Shown here: positions 1-8,250 of the stretch, piece after piece
Position numbering within the stretch: position 1 is the first letter of the stretch
Layout: the number at the start of each line of letters is the position of its first letter
NCBI GenBank assembly: GCA_013112725.1
Contig: JABFFZ010000021.1
Location: 1 to 64,000 of the forward strand
Direction: 5' to 3'
Origin: Chloroflexota bacterium
GTDB taxonomy: Bacteria > Chloroflexota > Anaerolineae > Promineifilales > Promineifilaceae
Length of the DNA stretch: 64,000 nucleotides
Notes under the pieces: generated by a model
Told to the model about the DNA's origin: nothing
What the model saw: the letters and a program-made list of their open reading frames with translations, nothing else
Databases searched by the model: none
Position numbers and translations under genes: made by a program

Positions 1-1070
1 TGGTGCTGGCCGGTGAATGTTACGCCGGCCAGCACCATCGCGCCGGAGACTTCGGCCAGTGTGCGAATCTCGCGCATCAGCGGCGTTTTACCCACGCCCG
101 GTTCGCCGCTGATGAGCAGTACGTGCCGGTCGCCGGGGTCATGGGTGGCCTGTTTCCAGAGTGTCTTTGCCTCGGCCAGTTCCTTTTCGCGCCCCACCAG
201 CCGCCCCTGGGCCAGCCGTTCCAGGGGTGAGGGGGGTGGTTCGGCGGCGCTGACGGCCGTAGGCGATAACAACGCCTGCCGGATGTGGGTCAATTTTTGG
301 CGAACGACGGTGGCCGACGCCGGGCGGTCGTCCGGGTTCTTTTGCAATAATTTCATGATCAACACATCCAGGGCGGGCGGCAGGTCGCTCTTATGGTTGC
401 TGGGGGGGAGGGGCGGGGCGTAAAGATGCTGTGAAATGACGGTCAGGGCATCGTCGGCGTTGAAGGGAAGCTGCCCGGTAACGAGTTCATACAACATGAC
501 GCCAAAGGCATAGAGGTCGGTACGGCCGTCAATGGCTTGCCCCAACGCCTGTTCCGGGGGTAAATAGAAGACGGTGCCGATGAAGGCGCCCTCGACGGTG
601 AGGCGGCTGGCAACGGAACGGGCCAGGCCAAAGTCAGTTAGTTTGGCCGTGCCGTCGTGGGTGATAATGACGTTTTCCGGCTTCAGGTCGCGGTGGATGA
701 CGCCGTTGGTATGGGCGTGTTCCAGAGCGGTGCTGATTTGGATGGCAATTTGCAGGGTTTCGGACAGGTCTTGTGGGCGGCGGTCATAGAGCGATTCACC
801 TTCTAGCATTTCCATGATGATATAGGACGCGCCTTCAAACTCACCGGCGTCGTAGATGGTGATGATGTTGGGGTGATTGAGCCGGGCGGCGGCCTGCGCT
901 TCATGCAGCAGACGGGCGCGGCCTTCGGTGCCCAACGTATCGGCGGAGAGCAGTTTCACGGCCACGCTGCGGTTGAGCAAGGTGTCCTGGGCGCGGTAGA
1001 CAACGCCCATGCCGCCCCGGCCGATTTCGGCTTCTAGATGATAGCGGTTGTTTAAGAGTGTGTTGATCAT
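1..1070 (-). CDS. Serine/threonine protein kinase with C-terminal ATPase domain (partial)
   Basis: Only about 356 N-terminal codons are present; the C-terminus lies beyond base 1. Residues 1-260 form a Hanks-type kinase: glycine loop GRGGMGVVYRA (residues 17-27), ATP lysine in VAVKLL, catalytic loop HRDLKPEN and metal motif DFGLA. After a short linker a second nucleotide-binding domain begins with Walker A GEPGVGKT, as in kinase-AAA/STAND regulators of the bacterial PknB superfamily. The start is the ATG at 1068-1070. The gene follows a SpoIIE-type phosphatase on the same strand, separated by a tandem-word spacer, so a kinase/phosphatase signalling pair is plausible (inference). What follows the ATPase domain cannot be seen. 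Confidence 0.9.
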   Translation of the reverse strand, partial: MINTLLNNRYHLEAEIGRGGMGVVYRAQDTLLNRSVAVKLLSADTLGTEGRARLLHEAQAAARLNHPNIITIYDAGEFEGASYIIMEMLEGESLYDRRPQDLSETLQIAIQISTALEHAHTNGVIHRDLKPENVIITHDGTAKLTDFGLARSVASRLTVEGAFIGTVFYLPPEQALGQAIDGRTDLYAFGVMLYELVTGQLPFNADDALTVISQHLYAPPLPPSNHKSDLPPALDVLIMKLLQKNPDDRPASATVVRQKLTHIRQALLSPTAVSAAEPPPSPLERLAQGRLVGREKELAEAKTLWKQATHDPGDRHVLLISGEPGVGKTPLMREIRTLAEVSGAMVLAGVTFTGQH

Positions 1071-1083
1071 CTACCTTCATGAA

Positions 1084-1157
1084 ATTGGAGATTAGAGATT
1101 AGAGATTGATCGAGCATCCAATCTCCAATCTCCAATCTCCTAATCTCCAATCTCTGC
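1084..1157. repeat. Tandem-word inverted spacer (word GGAGATT)
   Basis: The left arm repeats GGAGATT/AGAGATT three times and the right arm repeats AATCTCC about five times, so the spacer can fold into a long, slipping hairpin. It lies between the phosphatase and kinase genes. It is one of a window-wide class of spacers with this architecture but different words. Confidence 0.85.
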
Positions 1158-1178
1158 TAATTTACTTGAATTGTTGCC

Positions 1179-2456
1179 TTATCCCACCAGGTTGTCAATG
1201 ACAAGTCGTTTGATGAGGAGGATGGTCACATCGTCGAAGGGTTCGCTGCCACCGACGAAGTTGTGGAAGGTTTGCTCGATCGTTTCCATGAGGGTTACGG
1301 CCGTCGCCCGGCGTTCAGCGGCGACGATCTGATGCAGGCGGGTGCGGCCAAATTCTTGCTGCTGGCTGTTGAGGGCGTCGGTGACGCCATCAGTGTAGAG
1401 CAGGAGGAAGTCATTGGGATGCAGCCGGATGGTGTGCTGTTCGTAGCGCATGGTCTCGCTGATGCCCAGGACGGGGCCGGTGGGCGCCAGCGATTGCCAC
1501 CGGTCGGCGGCGGCCTGGTAAAACAGGGGCGGGTCGTGCCCGGCGTTGACGTAGGTCAGGTCGCCGGAAGCCGGGTCGAGCAGGCCGTAAAAGAGGGTGA
1601 CAAACATGCCGTTGGCGGCGTCGGCGCAGATGAGGCGGTTGGCCTGGCTGATGCCGTCGGCGGGGGCGGCCTGGGTCAGGCTGGCGCGCAGAATGCTGCG
1701 GCTGAGGGCCATGAAGAGGGCGGCAGCCATGCCTTTGTCGGAAACGTCGGCGATGAGCAGGCCAAGTTGGTCGCCGGCGGGCAGGAAGTCATAGAAGTCG
1801 CCGGCGACCTGGCGGGCGGGCTGCCAGCGGGCGATGAACTGCCAGCCGGGAAGCCGGGGCGCGTACTGGGGGAGCAGGCTGCGTTGCAGGTCGCGGGCCA
1901 TTTGCAGTTCCCGTTCCAGGCGCCCTTTTTCGATGGCGAGTTGGTAGAGGCGGGCGTTGTCAATGGCGATGGCGGCGCTGGCGGCGACGGCCGTTAACAA
2001 CTCCAAATCTGCCTTTGTAAAAATACCTGCTTGCAGCCGGTTGTCCACGTAGAGAACGCCGACGAGTTTATCCCGAAATTGCAGGGGTACGCAGAGGATG
2101 GAGCGCAGTCCCAGGCTCATCACGCTCTGGCGCAACCTGAGGCGGTCATCGCTTTGGGCGTCGCTGGTGAGCAGGGGTTGGCCCTCTTCGGCCACGCGGG
2201 CCACCAGGCCGCGCGAGATGTGGAATTCAGGAGTGTCTATGGTTTGTTGGTCAATACCCCGCGCCGCGTGGAAGTGCAGTTTACCATCGCCTTCTTTCAG
2301 CATGACAAAACCGCGTTCGGCGCGGGTGACGGCAATAACCTCATCCATGACCCGGTTGAGAACTTCGTCCAGGTCAAGCGAGGAGTTGAAGGTCTGGGAC
2401 AGGCGGTAAAGCAGCGCCAGCCGTTCCGTGGAGAGTTGGCTTTGGTCGGTGGTCAT
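1179..2456 (-). CDS. GAF domain-containing SpoIIE/RsbU-type PP2C phosphatase
   Basis: This 425-aa cytosolic protein has an N-terminal GAF sensor (about residues 10-180), a short coiled linker and a C-terminal SpoIIE/PP2C phosphatase domain (about 195-415). Metal-binding motifs are visible: VAGDFYDF, IADVSDKGM, NAGHDPPL, YTDGVTDALN and the terminal DDVTILL. The family dephosphorylates serine on anti-sigma antagonist proteins or other kinase targets. The start overlaps the stop of the BrnA-like antitoxin by 4 bases (ATGA), so the two are translationally linked. No STAS or anti-sigma partner lies nearby; the partial Ser/Thr kinase downstream is a candidate counterpart (inference). Confidence 0.92.
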   Translation of the reverse strand: MTTDQSQLSTERLALLYRLSQTFNSSLDLDEVLNRVMDEVIAVTRAERGFVMLKEGDGKLHFHAARGIDQQTIDTPEFHISRGLVARVAEEGQPLLTSDAQSDDRLRLRQSVMSLGLRSILCVPLQFRDKLVGVLYVDNRLQAGIFTKADLELLTAVAASAAIAIDNARLYQLAIEKGRLERELQMARDLQRSLLPQYAPRLPGWQFIARWQPARQVAGDFYDFLPAGDQLGLLIADVSDKGMAAALFMALSRSILRASLTQAAPADGISQANRLICADAANGMFVTLFYGLLDPASGDLTYVNAGHDPPLFYQAAADRWQSLAPTGPVLGISETMRYEQHTIRLHPNDFLLLYTDGVTDALNSQQQEFGRTRLHQIVAAERRATAVTLMETIEQTFHNFVGGSEPFDDVTILLIKRLVIDNLVG

Positions 2457-2755
2457 TGTTGCACGTTCTTGTTGGCGGTGACATCATACAGACTGCCAGA
2501 GACGTATTTATGCAAAATACTAGACACCAATGTCTGGTAAGGGATGCCTTCTTCTAGCGCCCGTCGTTGAATCGCTGTTAAATCACGACTGGAAATCCGT
2601 ATGTTGATGCGTTTGTCTTTTTTACCACTGGCTTCGGCCAACCGGGCAATATGGGCTTTGCGTTCTGGAGTCATTTCCGACTCAAATTCGCCAGCTTCAA
2701 ATGCTTCTAATATCTCTTTCTCTTCCTGGTCTAACGCGAATTCAATTTCATTCAT
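2453..2755 (-). CDS. BrnA/CopG-like ribbon-helix-helix antitoxin
   Basis: This 100-aa protein has an acidic N-terminal half and a C-terminal RHH-like segment: KRINIRISSRDLTAIQRRA, then GIPYQTLVSSILHKY. That is the pattern of BrnA/CopG-type antitoxins that bind DNA and neutralise a BrnT toxin. It overlaps the toxin gene upstream by 4 bases (2752-2755) and the phosphatase gene downstream by 4 bases. Toxin-first order with overlap is normal for brnTA. It probably autoregulates the operon, but I see no clear operator. Family assignment rests on motif and context. Confidence 0.82.
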   Translation of the reverse strand: MNEIEFALDQEEKEILEAFEAGEFESEMTPERKAHIARLAEASGKKDKRINIRISSRDLTAIQRRALEEGIPYQTLVSSILHKYVSGSLYDVTANKNVQQ

Positions 2756-3030
2756 GTATTGCCTCCGAGGTATCGTTTGGTCGCTTGCCGGCTGGGAATG
2801 ATCGTTTTTAAGAATATCTCCTCTTCGTTTTCGACATAAGGAACAAGATAAACATAGGCGTCAATGGCAACCACAAGAATGCGTTGGTGAGGGTAAGCCT
2901 CCCGATTTGGATGAACTATGTCATCTAAAAGACCATCACCTTGCAAACTGAAAATAACATCTTCAAAAGAAACGCCCCGTTCCTGGATGAGTTGGTAGTT
3001 TTTTGTGGCATTCCAATTGATGGCTTTCAT
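2752..3030 (-). CDS. BrnT-family toxin (DUF497)
   Basis: This 92-aa protein matches the DUF497/BrnT RNase-toxin pattern: an N-terminal WNATKNYQLIQERGVSFEDV segment, a strand pair around PHQRILVVAIDAYVYLVPYV, and the terminal KTIIPSRQATKRYLG. BrnT toxins are RelE-fold ribonucleases that inhibit translation. The gene directly precedes and overlaps its RHH antitoxin. The start is the ATG at 3028-3030. Confidence 0.88.
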   Translation of the reverse strand: MKAINWNATKNYQLIQERGVSFEDVIFSLQGDGLLDDIVHPNREAYPHQRILVVAIDAYVYLVPYVENEEEIFLKTIIPSRQATKRYLGGNT

Positions 3031-3086
3031 AACGGCATGATTATAGCAGAGTAGTGTGCCTTATGGCATCACCCGGTGTGGTTGGA

Positions 3087-3120
3087 AGACCTAAAGGGTT
3101 TCATAAAACCCTTAGGGTCT
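3087..3120 (-). terminator. Palindrome GACC(T)AAGGGTTT, terminator-like
   Basis: An inverted repeat (AGACCTAAAGGGTTT, short loop, AAACCCTTAGGGTCT) overlaps the TAA stop of the Mut7-C gene and lies upstream of brnT. It could end the Mut7-C transcript, although no clear T tract follows. Almost the same palindrome recurs at 37372-37403. Confidence 0.6.
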
Positions 3121-3864
3121 TAGGCGTTCTATGAATTGTTGCAGGGTGGTGAAGTGGGAGCCTTTCCAATAAATCTGGTTGCAATCCTGGCAGAGGCGGA
3201 ATTCGTCGAAGTAGAGGCGGGTTTTGGGTTGCAGGCGGTGTTCGATTTCGCTTTTGGGGACGGGGTGGAGACGGCCGTTGCAATTCAAACAGCGCGTCCA
3301 GGGTTGGATGTGGTCGTGGAGGTGGTAGCGGTGGAGTACGGCCGTGACCTGTTCTGCGGTGTTGGTGGTGCGCAGGCAGTAGCCATGCGTGATGAGGCTG
3401 CGCATGAGCAGGCCGCGGTCGCGGCTGAGCATGACGCGGTTTTCGTCGTGGGCCATTTGGGCCAGTTCGCTGTCATCCAGATGGGCGCGGGGGTAGAGGG
3501 TGTCGAAGCCGAGCAGGCGCAGCAGGCGGGCCAGTTTGCCCAGGTGATTATCCAGGATGAAACGGGGCGGATAGGCCCGCGACGGGCGTAAAGCGGGCAA
3601 TGGGGAGATGTCCAATTCGTGGAAGACGGGGTAGACGCTGACGTGATCGTGGGGGTGGACGACGGCCGTGAAATCCACCGGCTGGCTGTTGATGAGGATC
3701 AGTTCCACTTCGGTGTGCGGGATGCGCAGCGCCTCGATGAGGTGTTTGACGGTTTGTGGTTCGGTGAAGGGGTAGGCCAGAGTGTGCTGCCGCATCTTCG
3801 GCGGCAGAAAGTCGTTTAACTCCCCGTAAAAACGAAAGGTAGCTTCGGCCATAGATGACTTCAT
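3112..3864 (-). CDS. Ubiquitin-like/Mut7-C RNase domain protein
   Basis: This 250-aa protein has an N-terminal beta-grasp (ubiquitin-like) domain (residues 5-80, ending VYPVFHELD) and a Mut7-C PIN-fold RNase domain. The RNase domain shows FILDNHLGKLARLLRLLGFD, conserved acidic residues (DDSE, MLSRDRGLL) and a zinc ribbon with CLNCNGR and CQDCNQIYWKGSH. The order matches the known prokaryotic Ub-Mut7-C family, predicted to be a small-RNA endonuclease. The gene overlaps the upstream HEPN-like gene by 4 bases, so they are probably coexpressed. The ATG at residue 5 (3852) is an alternative start. Confidence 0.88.
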   Translation of the reverse strand: MKSSMAEATFRFYGELNDFLPPKMRQHTLAYPFTEPQTVKHLIEALRIPHTEVELILINSQPVDFTAVVHPHDHVSVYPVFHELDISPLPALRPSRAYPPRFILDNHLGKLARLLRLLGFDTLYPRAHLDDSELAQMAHDENRVMLSRDRGLLMRSLITHGYCLRTTNTAEQVTAVLHRYHLHDHIQPWTRCLNCNGRLHPVPKSEIEHRLQPKTRLYFDEFRLCQDCNQIYWKGSHFTTLQQFIERLRP

Positions 3865-4913
3865 CTTTGAGAAGGCGTGACTAACGTCACCCGACTGGAC
3901 CCAATCCAGCCTTCCTGCCCGCTGCTGAGGCGGATTTTATACCAGGTGTTTCCCTGGCTCGCTGCCAGAATATCGTATAGTTCTCCGTCTGGCGCAACCC
4001 CTATGATATCAGCATTGGTATTTGGTTCAGCGCGCACGTTGGAGTTGCCAACGACCTCCAGTTGTTGAGGGGTGTTGGCGTTGCGTGGAGGCGTTACGGC
4101 CGTTGCTGGTCTTTCCTCCGGTCTTTCTCCTTCTACCAGAGGCAATGGGCGTATCTTATTCTGGTCCTCATTTACTGCGAATGATTCAAGTAGAATAGCC
4201 GGATCAAAATCATCTGTTCCCGGGTTAAGCAAATAAATCGCACCCCAAGTGACCGGCCAGCATAATGCGCCGGCTATAGCGATCATTAGAGAGAAGCCCA
4301 TCACCGTTTGCACAAAACCAAAGGTCATCCCTCCCAAATAGGCGTATGTTGTTCGTAACCACTGACGCCGCCACAAAGGCAGGAAAACGACGCCGGTTAA
4401 TATGAGGCTTGTTAGCCAACCATTCCAGATTAGAAAAGAGATAAACGTTATTATCAAACCCACAGCCACAAAAATGATCCAGCCGATGGGACGTTTTGTA
4501 GATTCCGGTGTTGGCAGAGGGTTATCAAACGTTGGTGATGCTGTTCTGCGGGATGGTGCCAAACGGATACCGATGAAATCCTGTACAAAACGGGCATACT
4601 GCTCTATTTCTGTACGATTGATGGTATATGGTTGCGCATGAGCCACTTTATTGCGCAAGGTGTTTTTAGAAAGTATGGTATTCTTATCGTTTTGAGATAG
4701 GGGGTGGTGTTTGCTTTCCCATAATTCTATCAGGTCTTGCCAACCACTTCTTTTCCCTGTCCGGTTTTCATAGTGAGCAATCTCTGTTGATAGTTGTTCG
4801 CGGAAAAACCCCTCTAGTGCACCATGCAGGGATATTAAGGCCATACCGAGTATTTGTTTATCGTGGCCTGCCTTTTCTAATAAGTCAATTCCATCCTGAA
4901 GTGCTGTGCTCAT
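3861..4913 (-). CDS. HEPN-like, multi-pass membrane protein with C-terminal SH3b domain
   Basis: This 350-aa protein is modular. Residues 1-115 are helical and contain RNKVAH, which fits the Rx4-6H signature of HEPN domains. Residues 145-240 hold about four hydrophobic segments. Residues 280-345 form a bacterial SH3 domain (NSNVRAEPNTNADIIGV, then WYKIRLSSGQEGWIGSS). HEPN domains are often RNases or their accessory modules; an SH3b domain usually lies outside the membrane and binds wall or peptide ligands. Stop and start overlap with the Mut7-C gene. The HEPN assignment rests on one motif and helix content and could be a non-catalytic relative. Confidence 0.6.
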   Translation of the reverse strand: MSTALQDGIDLLEKAGHDKQILGMALISLHGALEGFFREQLSTEIAHYENRTGKRSGWQDLIELWESKHHPLSQNDKNTILSKNTLRNKVAHAQPYTINRTEIEQYARFVQDFIGIRLAPSRRTASPTFDNPLPTPESTKRPIGWIIFVAVGLIITFISFLIWNGWLTSLILTGVVFLPLWRRQWLRTTYAYLGGMTFGFVQTVMGFSLMIAIAGALCWPVTWGAIYLLNPGTDDFDPAILLESFAVNEDQNKIRPLPLVEGERPEERPATAVTPPRNANTPQQLEVVGNSNVRAEPNTNADIIGVAPDGELYDILAASQGNTWYKIRLSSGQEGWIGSSRVTLVTPSQR

Positions 4914-4933
4914 TTCTTATCAAGAATATAACC

Positions 4934-4974
4934 ATTCAGACCTGACAGATTTTGGAAACCTGTCAGGTTTGAAT
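4934..4974. repeat. Palindrome with ACCTGTCAGGT arms
   Basis: An imperfect inverted repeat (ATTCAGACCTGACAG and CTGTCAGGTTTGAAT around a short loop) lies upstream of the HEPN-like gene. A perfect version of the same core occurs at 42673-42705 between the two permease genes, so it is a dispersed intergenic palindrome. Confidence 0.7.
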
Positions 4975-5002
4975 GGGGATGGGGTGAAGGTCTGCATGGA
5001 TT

Positions 5003-5401
5003 TTAGGGATATATACCTGTCTGTGCTAACAATTGGCGTACCATGATGCGACCAGGACGATTGATTTGTAACACGAAAATGGTGACGCGGGCAACGGCCG
5101 TGAGCGGCATAATTGCGCCCGATTCAACTAAAAAATGCTCATGCCATTGTTGGGTGCGCGGGTTGAACAAAGCGATTAACTGGCCGGTTTCGGGGTCATA
5201 GGCCGCTACTTCACTACCTTTGTAACGGTTACACTGAAAGCACGTCCAGGCCAGATTGTCTGTGTCATCGCTCCCCCCATGTTTGCGCGGAACAATATGG
5301 TCAAGTTCATGCTTTTTAGCGCCATGTTCCTGGTGTAACAAGCAATGTTCACAACGATAGTTGGCTCATTCGGCGACATATTGCTGTTGGGCTTTGGAAA
5401 T
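5003..5401 (-). pseudogene. HNH endonuclease, N-terminal nonsense mutation and lost start
   Basis: The reading frame encodes an HNH nuclease: ANYRCEHCLLHQ, then ELDHIVPRKHGGSDDTDNLA and WTCFQCNRYKG, giving the two CxxC pairs and the DH of the ββα-metal fold. At 5366-5368 the frame carries TGA between Glu and Ala, where relatives have Arg (ERANYRCEYC-type N-termini); a single C-to-T change of CGA would explain it. Upstream the frame stays open to about 5401 (ISKAQQQYVAE) without an ATG, and a 115-bp inverted-repeat element begins at 5419. A TTG at 5341 could start a shortened protein lacking the first CxxC, so residual expression cannot be excluded. Confidence 0.8.
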
Positions 5402-5418
5402 AGCTATGATCCTTAGAG

Positions 5419-5533
5419 AGTGTCTAAAAAGTCTTTTTCAGGTCATGCCCGCGCAGGCGGGCATCCAGCCTCCCGATGTATGGATTCCCGCTTTCGCGGG
5501 AATGACAGGTCGAAATTGTCGTTTTTAGACACT
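5419..5533. mobile_element. 115-bp MITE-like element with 12-bp terminal inverted repeats
   Basis: The ends are perfect 12-bp inverted repeats, AGTGTCTAAAAA at 5419-5430 and its complement at 5522-5533. The interior contains two further palindromes (GCCCGCGCAGGCGGGC and CCCGCTTTCGCGGG). There is no coding capacity. The right end provides the last codons and the TAA stop of the 115-aa gene, and the left end abuts the decayed start of the HNH gene. No clear target duplication is visible. Confidence 0.75.
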
Positions 5534-5872
5534 ATTTGTTATTGCACGGGCTTTGGCAAGTTGTAACTGCTCTTCAAGCTGGCTCAGCCTATCCAGTTCC
5601 ACTTCTTCCGCTTTATTCAACTGGTCTGACCTGTTCTTTTCCAAAAGATCATGGATACGATTTTCCACTTCGTCAGAAAAGCGAAAAGCGATGACTTCAT
5701 CAGGGGTTGGATTTTGAGTCAGCAGATCAAGCGCTTCCATATATGCCTGAGTGGATACGGGGGCGAGGCGGCTCATGCCCATTTCCAACACCAGGGGCAG
5801 TTGATCGCCAACAGTATGTAGCAGAGAAACTAAATGATCGGGCACGTCCAGGGTAATGGTTGTCATTGCCAT
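5525..5872 (-). CDS. Hypothetical helical protein, partner of HNH gene
   Basis: This 115-aa protein begins MTTITLDVPDHL and is helical and acidic in its second half, with LLEKNRSDQLNKAEEVELD followed by a Leu/Glu-rich helix and KARA. Similar small proteins commonly precede HNH or PIN genes in cyanobacteria and Chloroflexota and may be an antitoxin or accessory factor (recalled from context, not proven here). The last two codons and the stop come from the terminal repeat of the adjacent MITE-like element, so the native C-terminus was probably replaced. The start ATG at 5872 sits 20 bases from the next gene upstream. Confidence 0.7.
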   Translation of the reverse strand: MAMTTITLDVPDHLVSLLHTVGDQLPLVLEMGMSRLAPVSTQAYMEALDLLTQNPTPDEVIAFRFSDEVENRIHDLLEKNRSDQLNKAEEVELDRLSQLEEQLQLAKARAITNSV

Positions 5873-5891
5873 GTTTGTCTCCTTCGTTAGA

Positions 5892-7646
5892 TTATAACGG
5901 AGAGGGTGGGGAATGGGTAACGGCCGTTACCAACAGGTGGGTGGGTTCTTGCTTGAGCAGATGGTGGCCCAGGCGCAGCAGACGGGCGGGTGGGGTGTAA
6001 TCGGCGGGTAACGGAGCGACGGGGTAGGTGGCAACGGCCGTTTCCCATACATCTTCTTCTTCTTCGACACTGTGCTGCCGTTGGCCGGTGAAAGAATAGA
6101 CGTGTGTGAGGGTGCGGACAAGGTCGCGTCCTGCCGCCTGCACCATCACCGCCACCGTGTCCGCCCCAAAAGCTACGCCCGCCCTGGCCATATGAGTACC
6201 GGGCGGCAGCGGCGGCACTATCAGGTCATAACTGCCCGCACCCGTCTGCACAAAAAAGCGGTATTCCGCAAACACGCGGTGGTATCCGGCAATGGCATCG
6301 TTATACGGTGACGCCTGAAACCAGGTCTGCTGTTTGTGCGCAGTGGCGATAGCGTCCTCCACATACTGGCCGTTCTGTACCTGCCCGCGCATGATCCAGT
6401 TTCCGGCAATGCGGTAGAGGTGCTGCGGGGTGGCGGCGAACATGGCCGTGTCCCGGAAGACGGCTGTTTCAATCAGACCCACTTTTTGTGGGGCGCTACC
6501 GCCCACATCCAGCAGCAATAAATGAGGGCGTTGTGGTGGGTTGACGGCCAAAAATTTGCCGCCGAAGTGGGCAAATTGATACCCGGCTGAGCCGTCAAAC
6601 AAGGCCATCTCCTCCCACTTGCCGCCCATGCCCAGCCGCACCAGTTTGTAACTCTGCCCGGTGTGCAAGATGACGACGATACGGCCGTTGGGCAGCAGCG
6701 CCAGATGTTCAATAAACCCTTCATCTGCCAGCAGTGTGCGCCAGGAACCGGTGGGGATGGGCTGGCGGGTGGGGATGTGTTTGGGTACGGCCGTGCGCAG
6801 GGTATTGGTGAGGAGAGCGGCGGGGAAGGACGGCCGTTCTCCTTGTTCAAACACGCGCTGGAGAAAATGTTGGCACTCGTCGCTGAGTGTGTCCAGCGGC
6901 AGGCTGTTGGTGGGCCGGGTCACGGCCGTCTGCCAGATGCTCACCCGTGCCTGGGCACGGGCCATGATCGTCTTGTGCTGCGGATGCACCCCGCCATAGG
7001 GGTGTACACCCAACAAAGTTTTGACCAGCAACACGGCAAAGGCATACCAATCGGTGCGCGGGGTGAAGGACGGCCGTGCCCCTAAATCGGCCACGCCATA
7101 CAAGTCCGGGTCTAAAAAAGCAGGCATCGCCACCGGGCAGGGGAAGTTGGCAAACTGGTAGCTGTCGGCGTCAATAAGAGAAGGGGTGAACGGGTGACCT
7201 GGTGAAGGGGTGAAAAAGATGTTCGTATCATTCAGATCGCCGATGATGATGTGGTGCTGGTGCAGGTGGGTGAGGATGGCGTGGATTTGGGCCAGCAGGT
7301 TGACAATAGCCGGGAGGGGGATATTGTTTTTTTGGCCAAAGAGGGGGTTACTCAGGGCTTTGAGCGGCTGGCTGCCGGGGGGCAGCAGCGGCATTTGGAA
7401 ACCGATCAGGCTGCCGCCGCTGTCTGTCACCGGGGCGCACGGGGCGAGTACGGCCGTAGGGAACTGCTGCGCCAACCCCGACCCGAACAGGTAAGCCAAC
7501 TTGGCCTGGTGTTGGGAGGTGGGGTGGTGGTAGAGTTTGACGGCCGTGTCCTGCCACCGAAACACCATACCTTCTCCGCCGGATTGAATAAGCTGCGCGG
7601 CGTCTAGTTTGACGGGTTGTTGATTGAGGAAAATAATCTGATTCAT
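5892..7646 (-). CDS. Atypical protein kinase (YegI/TerY-triad type) with C-terminal propeller-like region
   Basis: This 584-aa protein has an N-terminal kinase fold with unusual motifs. The glycine loop is GGEGMVFR and the ATP lysine is in TAVKLYH. The catalytic loop reads IIIGDLNDTNIFF instead of HRDLKPEN, and the metal motif reads IDADSYQF instead of DFG. This is the signature of YegI-like kinases seen with PP2C and vWA partners in TerY-P triads. Residues 310-560 are strand-rich with repeated short motifs (EHLALLPNGRIVVIL, AHFGGKFLAV), suggesting a beta-propeller-like sensor. No PP2C or vWA partner is adjacent. The catalytic Asp and Asn are retained, so it may be active. Confidence 0.78.
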   Translation of the reverse strand: MNQIIFLNQQPVKLDAAQLIQSGGEGMVFRWQDTAVKLYHHPTSQHQAKLAYLFGSGLAQQFPTAVLAPCAPVTDSGGSLIGFQMPLLPPGSQPLKALSNPLFGQKNNIPLPAIVNLLAQIHAILTHLHQHHIIIGDLNDTNIFFTPSPGHPFTPSLIDADSYQFANFPCPVAMPAFLDPDLYGVADLGARPSFTPRTDWYAFAVLLVKTLLGVHPYGGVHPQHKTIMARAQARVSIWQTAVTRPTNSLPLDTLSDECQHFLQRVFEQGERPSFPAALLTNTLRTAVPKHIPTRQPIPTGSWRTLLADEGFIEHLALLPNGRIVVILHTGQSYKLVRLGMGGKWEEMALFDGSAGYQFAHFGGKFLAVNPPQRPHLLLLDVGGSAPQKVGLIETAVFRDTAMFAATPQHLYRIAGNWIMRGQVQNGQYVEDAIATAHKQQTWFQASPYNDAIAGYHRVFAEYRFFVQTGAGSYDLIVPPLPPGTHMARAGVAFGADTVAVMVQAAGRDLVRTLTHVYSFTGQRQHSVEEEEDVWETAVATYPVAPLPADYTPPARLLRLGHHLLKQEPTHLLVTAVTHSPPSPL

Positions 7647-7755
7647 GTACGCGCCCTTTTAGTGTGCAAGATACACGAACCATATTAGTTTCTCAATCAC
7701 ACTTTGTCAAGGTGGCAAAAAGAGATATAGTCCTATCACAAAGGACATATGACCA

Positions 7756-8250
7756 ATGACCAAAACCCTTCTCATCATGCGACACGCCAAATCAGATTGG
7801 GACAATACGCGGCTGAGTGATCATGCACGGCCGTTAAACAAACGTGGCAAACAAGACGCCCCCCTCATGGGTAAGCTGCTGAAAGATGAAGATCTCACGC
7901 CTGACCTCATCATCACCTCTACGGCCGAACGCGCCCTGACCACAGCCGAACTGGTCGCCCTGGCCTGCGACTATGGCGGCGAACTGGTGACGACGGGCCG
8001 TTTTTACCACGCCGACCCGGCTACCTATCTGGAACTACTGCAGGGGGTGGATGACCAATACAACCGGGTGATGATTGTGGGGCACAATCCGGGCATGGAG
8101 GAGTTGCTGTACGATCTGACCGATCAGGCGGAACATTTCACTACCGCCAACATCGCCCACGTGGAACTGCCCATTAGCAGTTGGGCGCAGCTAAACGAAG
8201 ATACCACCGGCAACCTGCTCAACCTGTGGCGTCCGAAAGAGCAAATTTAG
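7756..8250 (+). CDS. sixA: SixA-family phosphohistidine phosphatase
   Basis: This 164-aa histidine-phosphatase-superfamily enzyme has the phosphoacceptor histidine in LIMRHAKSDWDN at residues 6-17, a second catalytic histidine in MIVGHNPGMEEL, and the DLIITSTAERALTTAE segment. The RHAKS motif marks the SixA subgroup, which removes phosphate from histidine in phosphorelay or PTS proteins. It stands alone, transcribed away from the atypical kinase with about 110 bp between starts. It carries the last ACGGCCGT octamer before a 4.3-kb octamer-free stretch. Confidence 0.92.
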   Translation: MTKTLLIMRHAKSDWDNTRLSDHARPLNKRGKQDAPLMGKLLKDEDLTPDLIITSTAERALTTAELVALACDYGGELVTTGRFYHADPATYLELLQGVDDQYNRVMIVGHNPGMEELLYDLTDQAEHFTTANIAHVELPISSWAQLNEDTTGNLLNLWRPKEQI

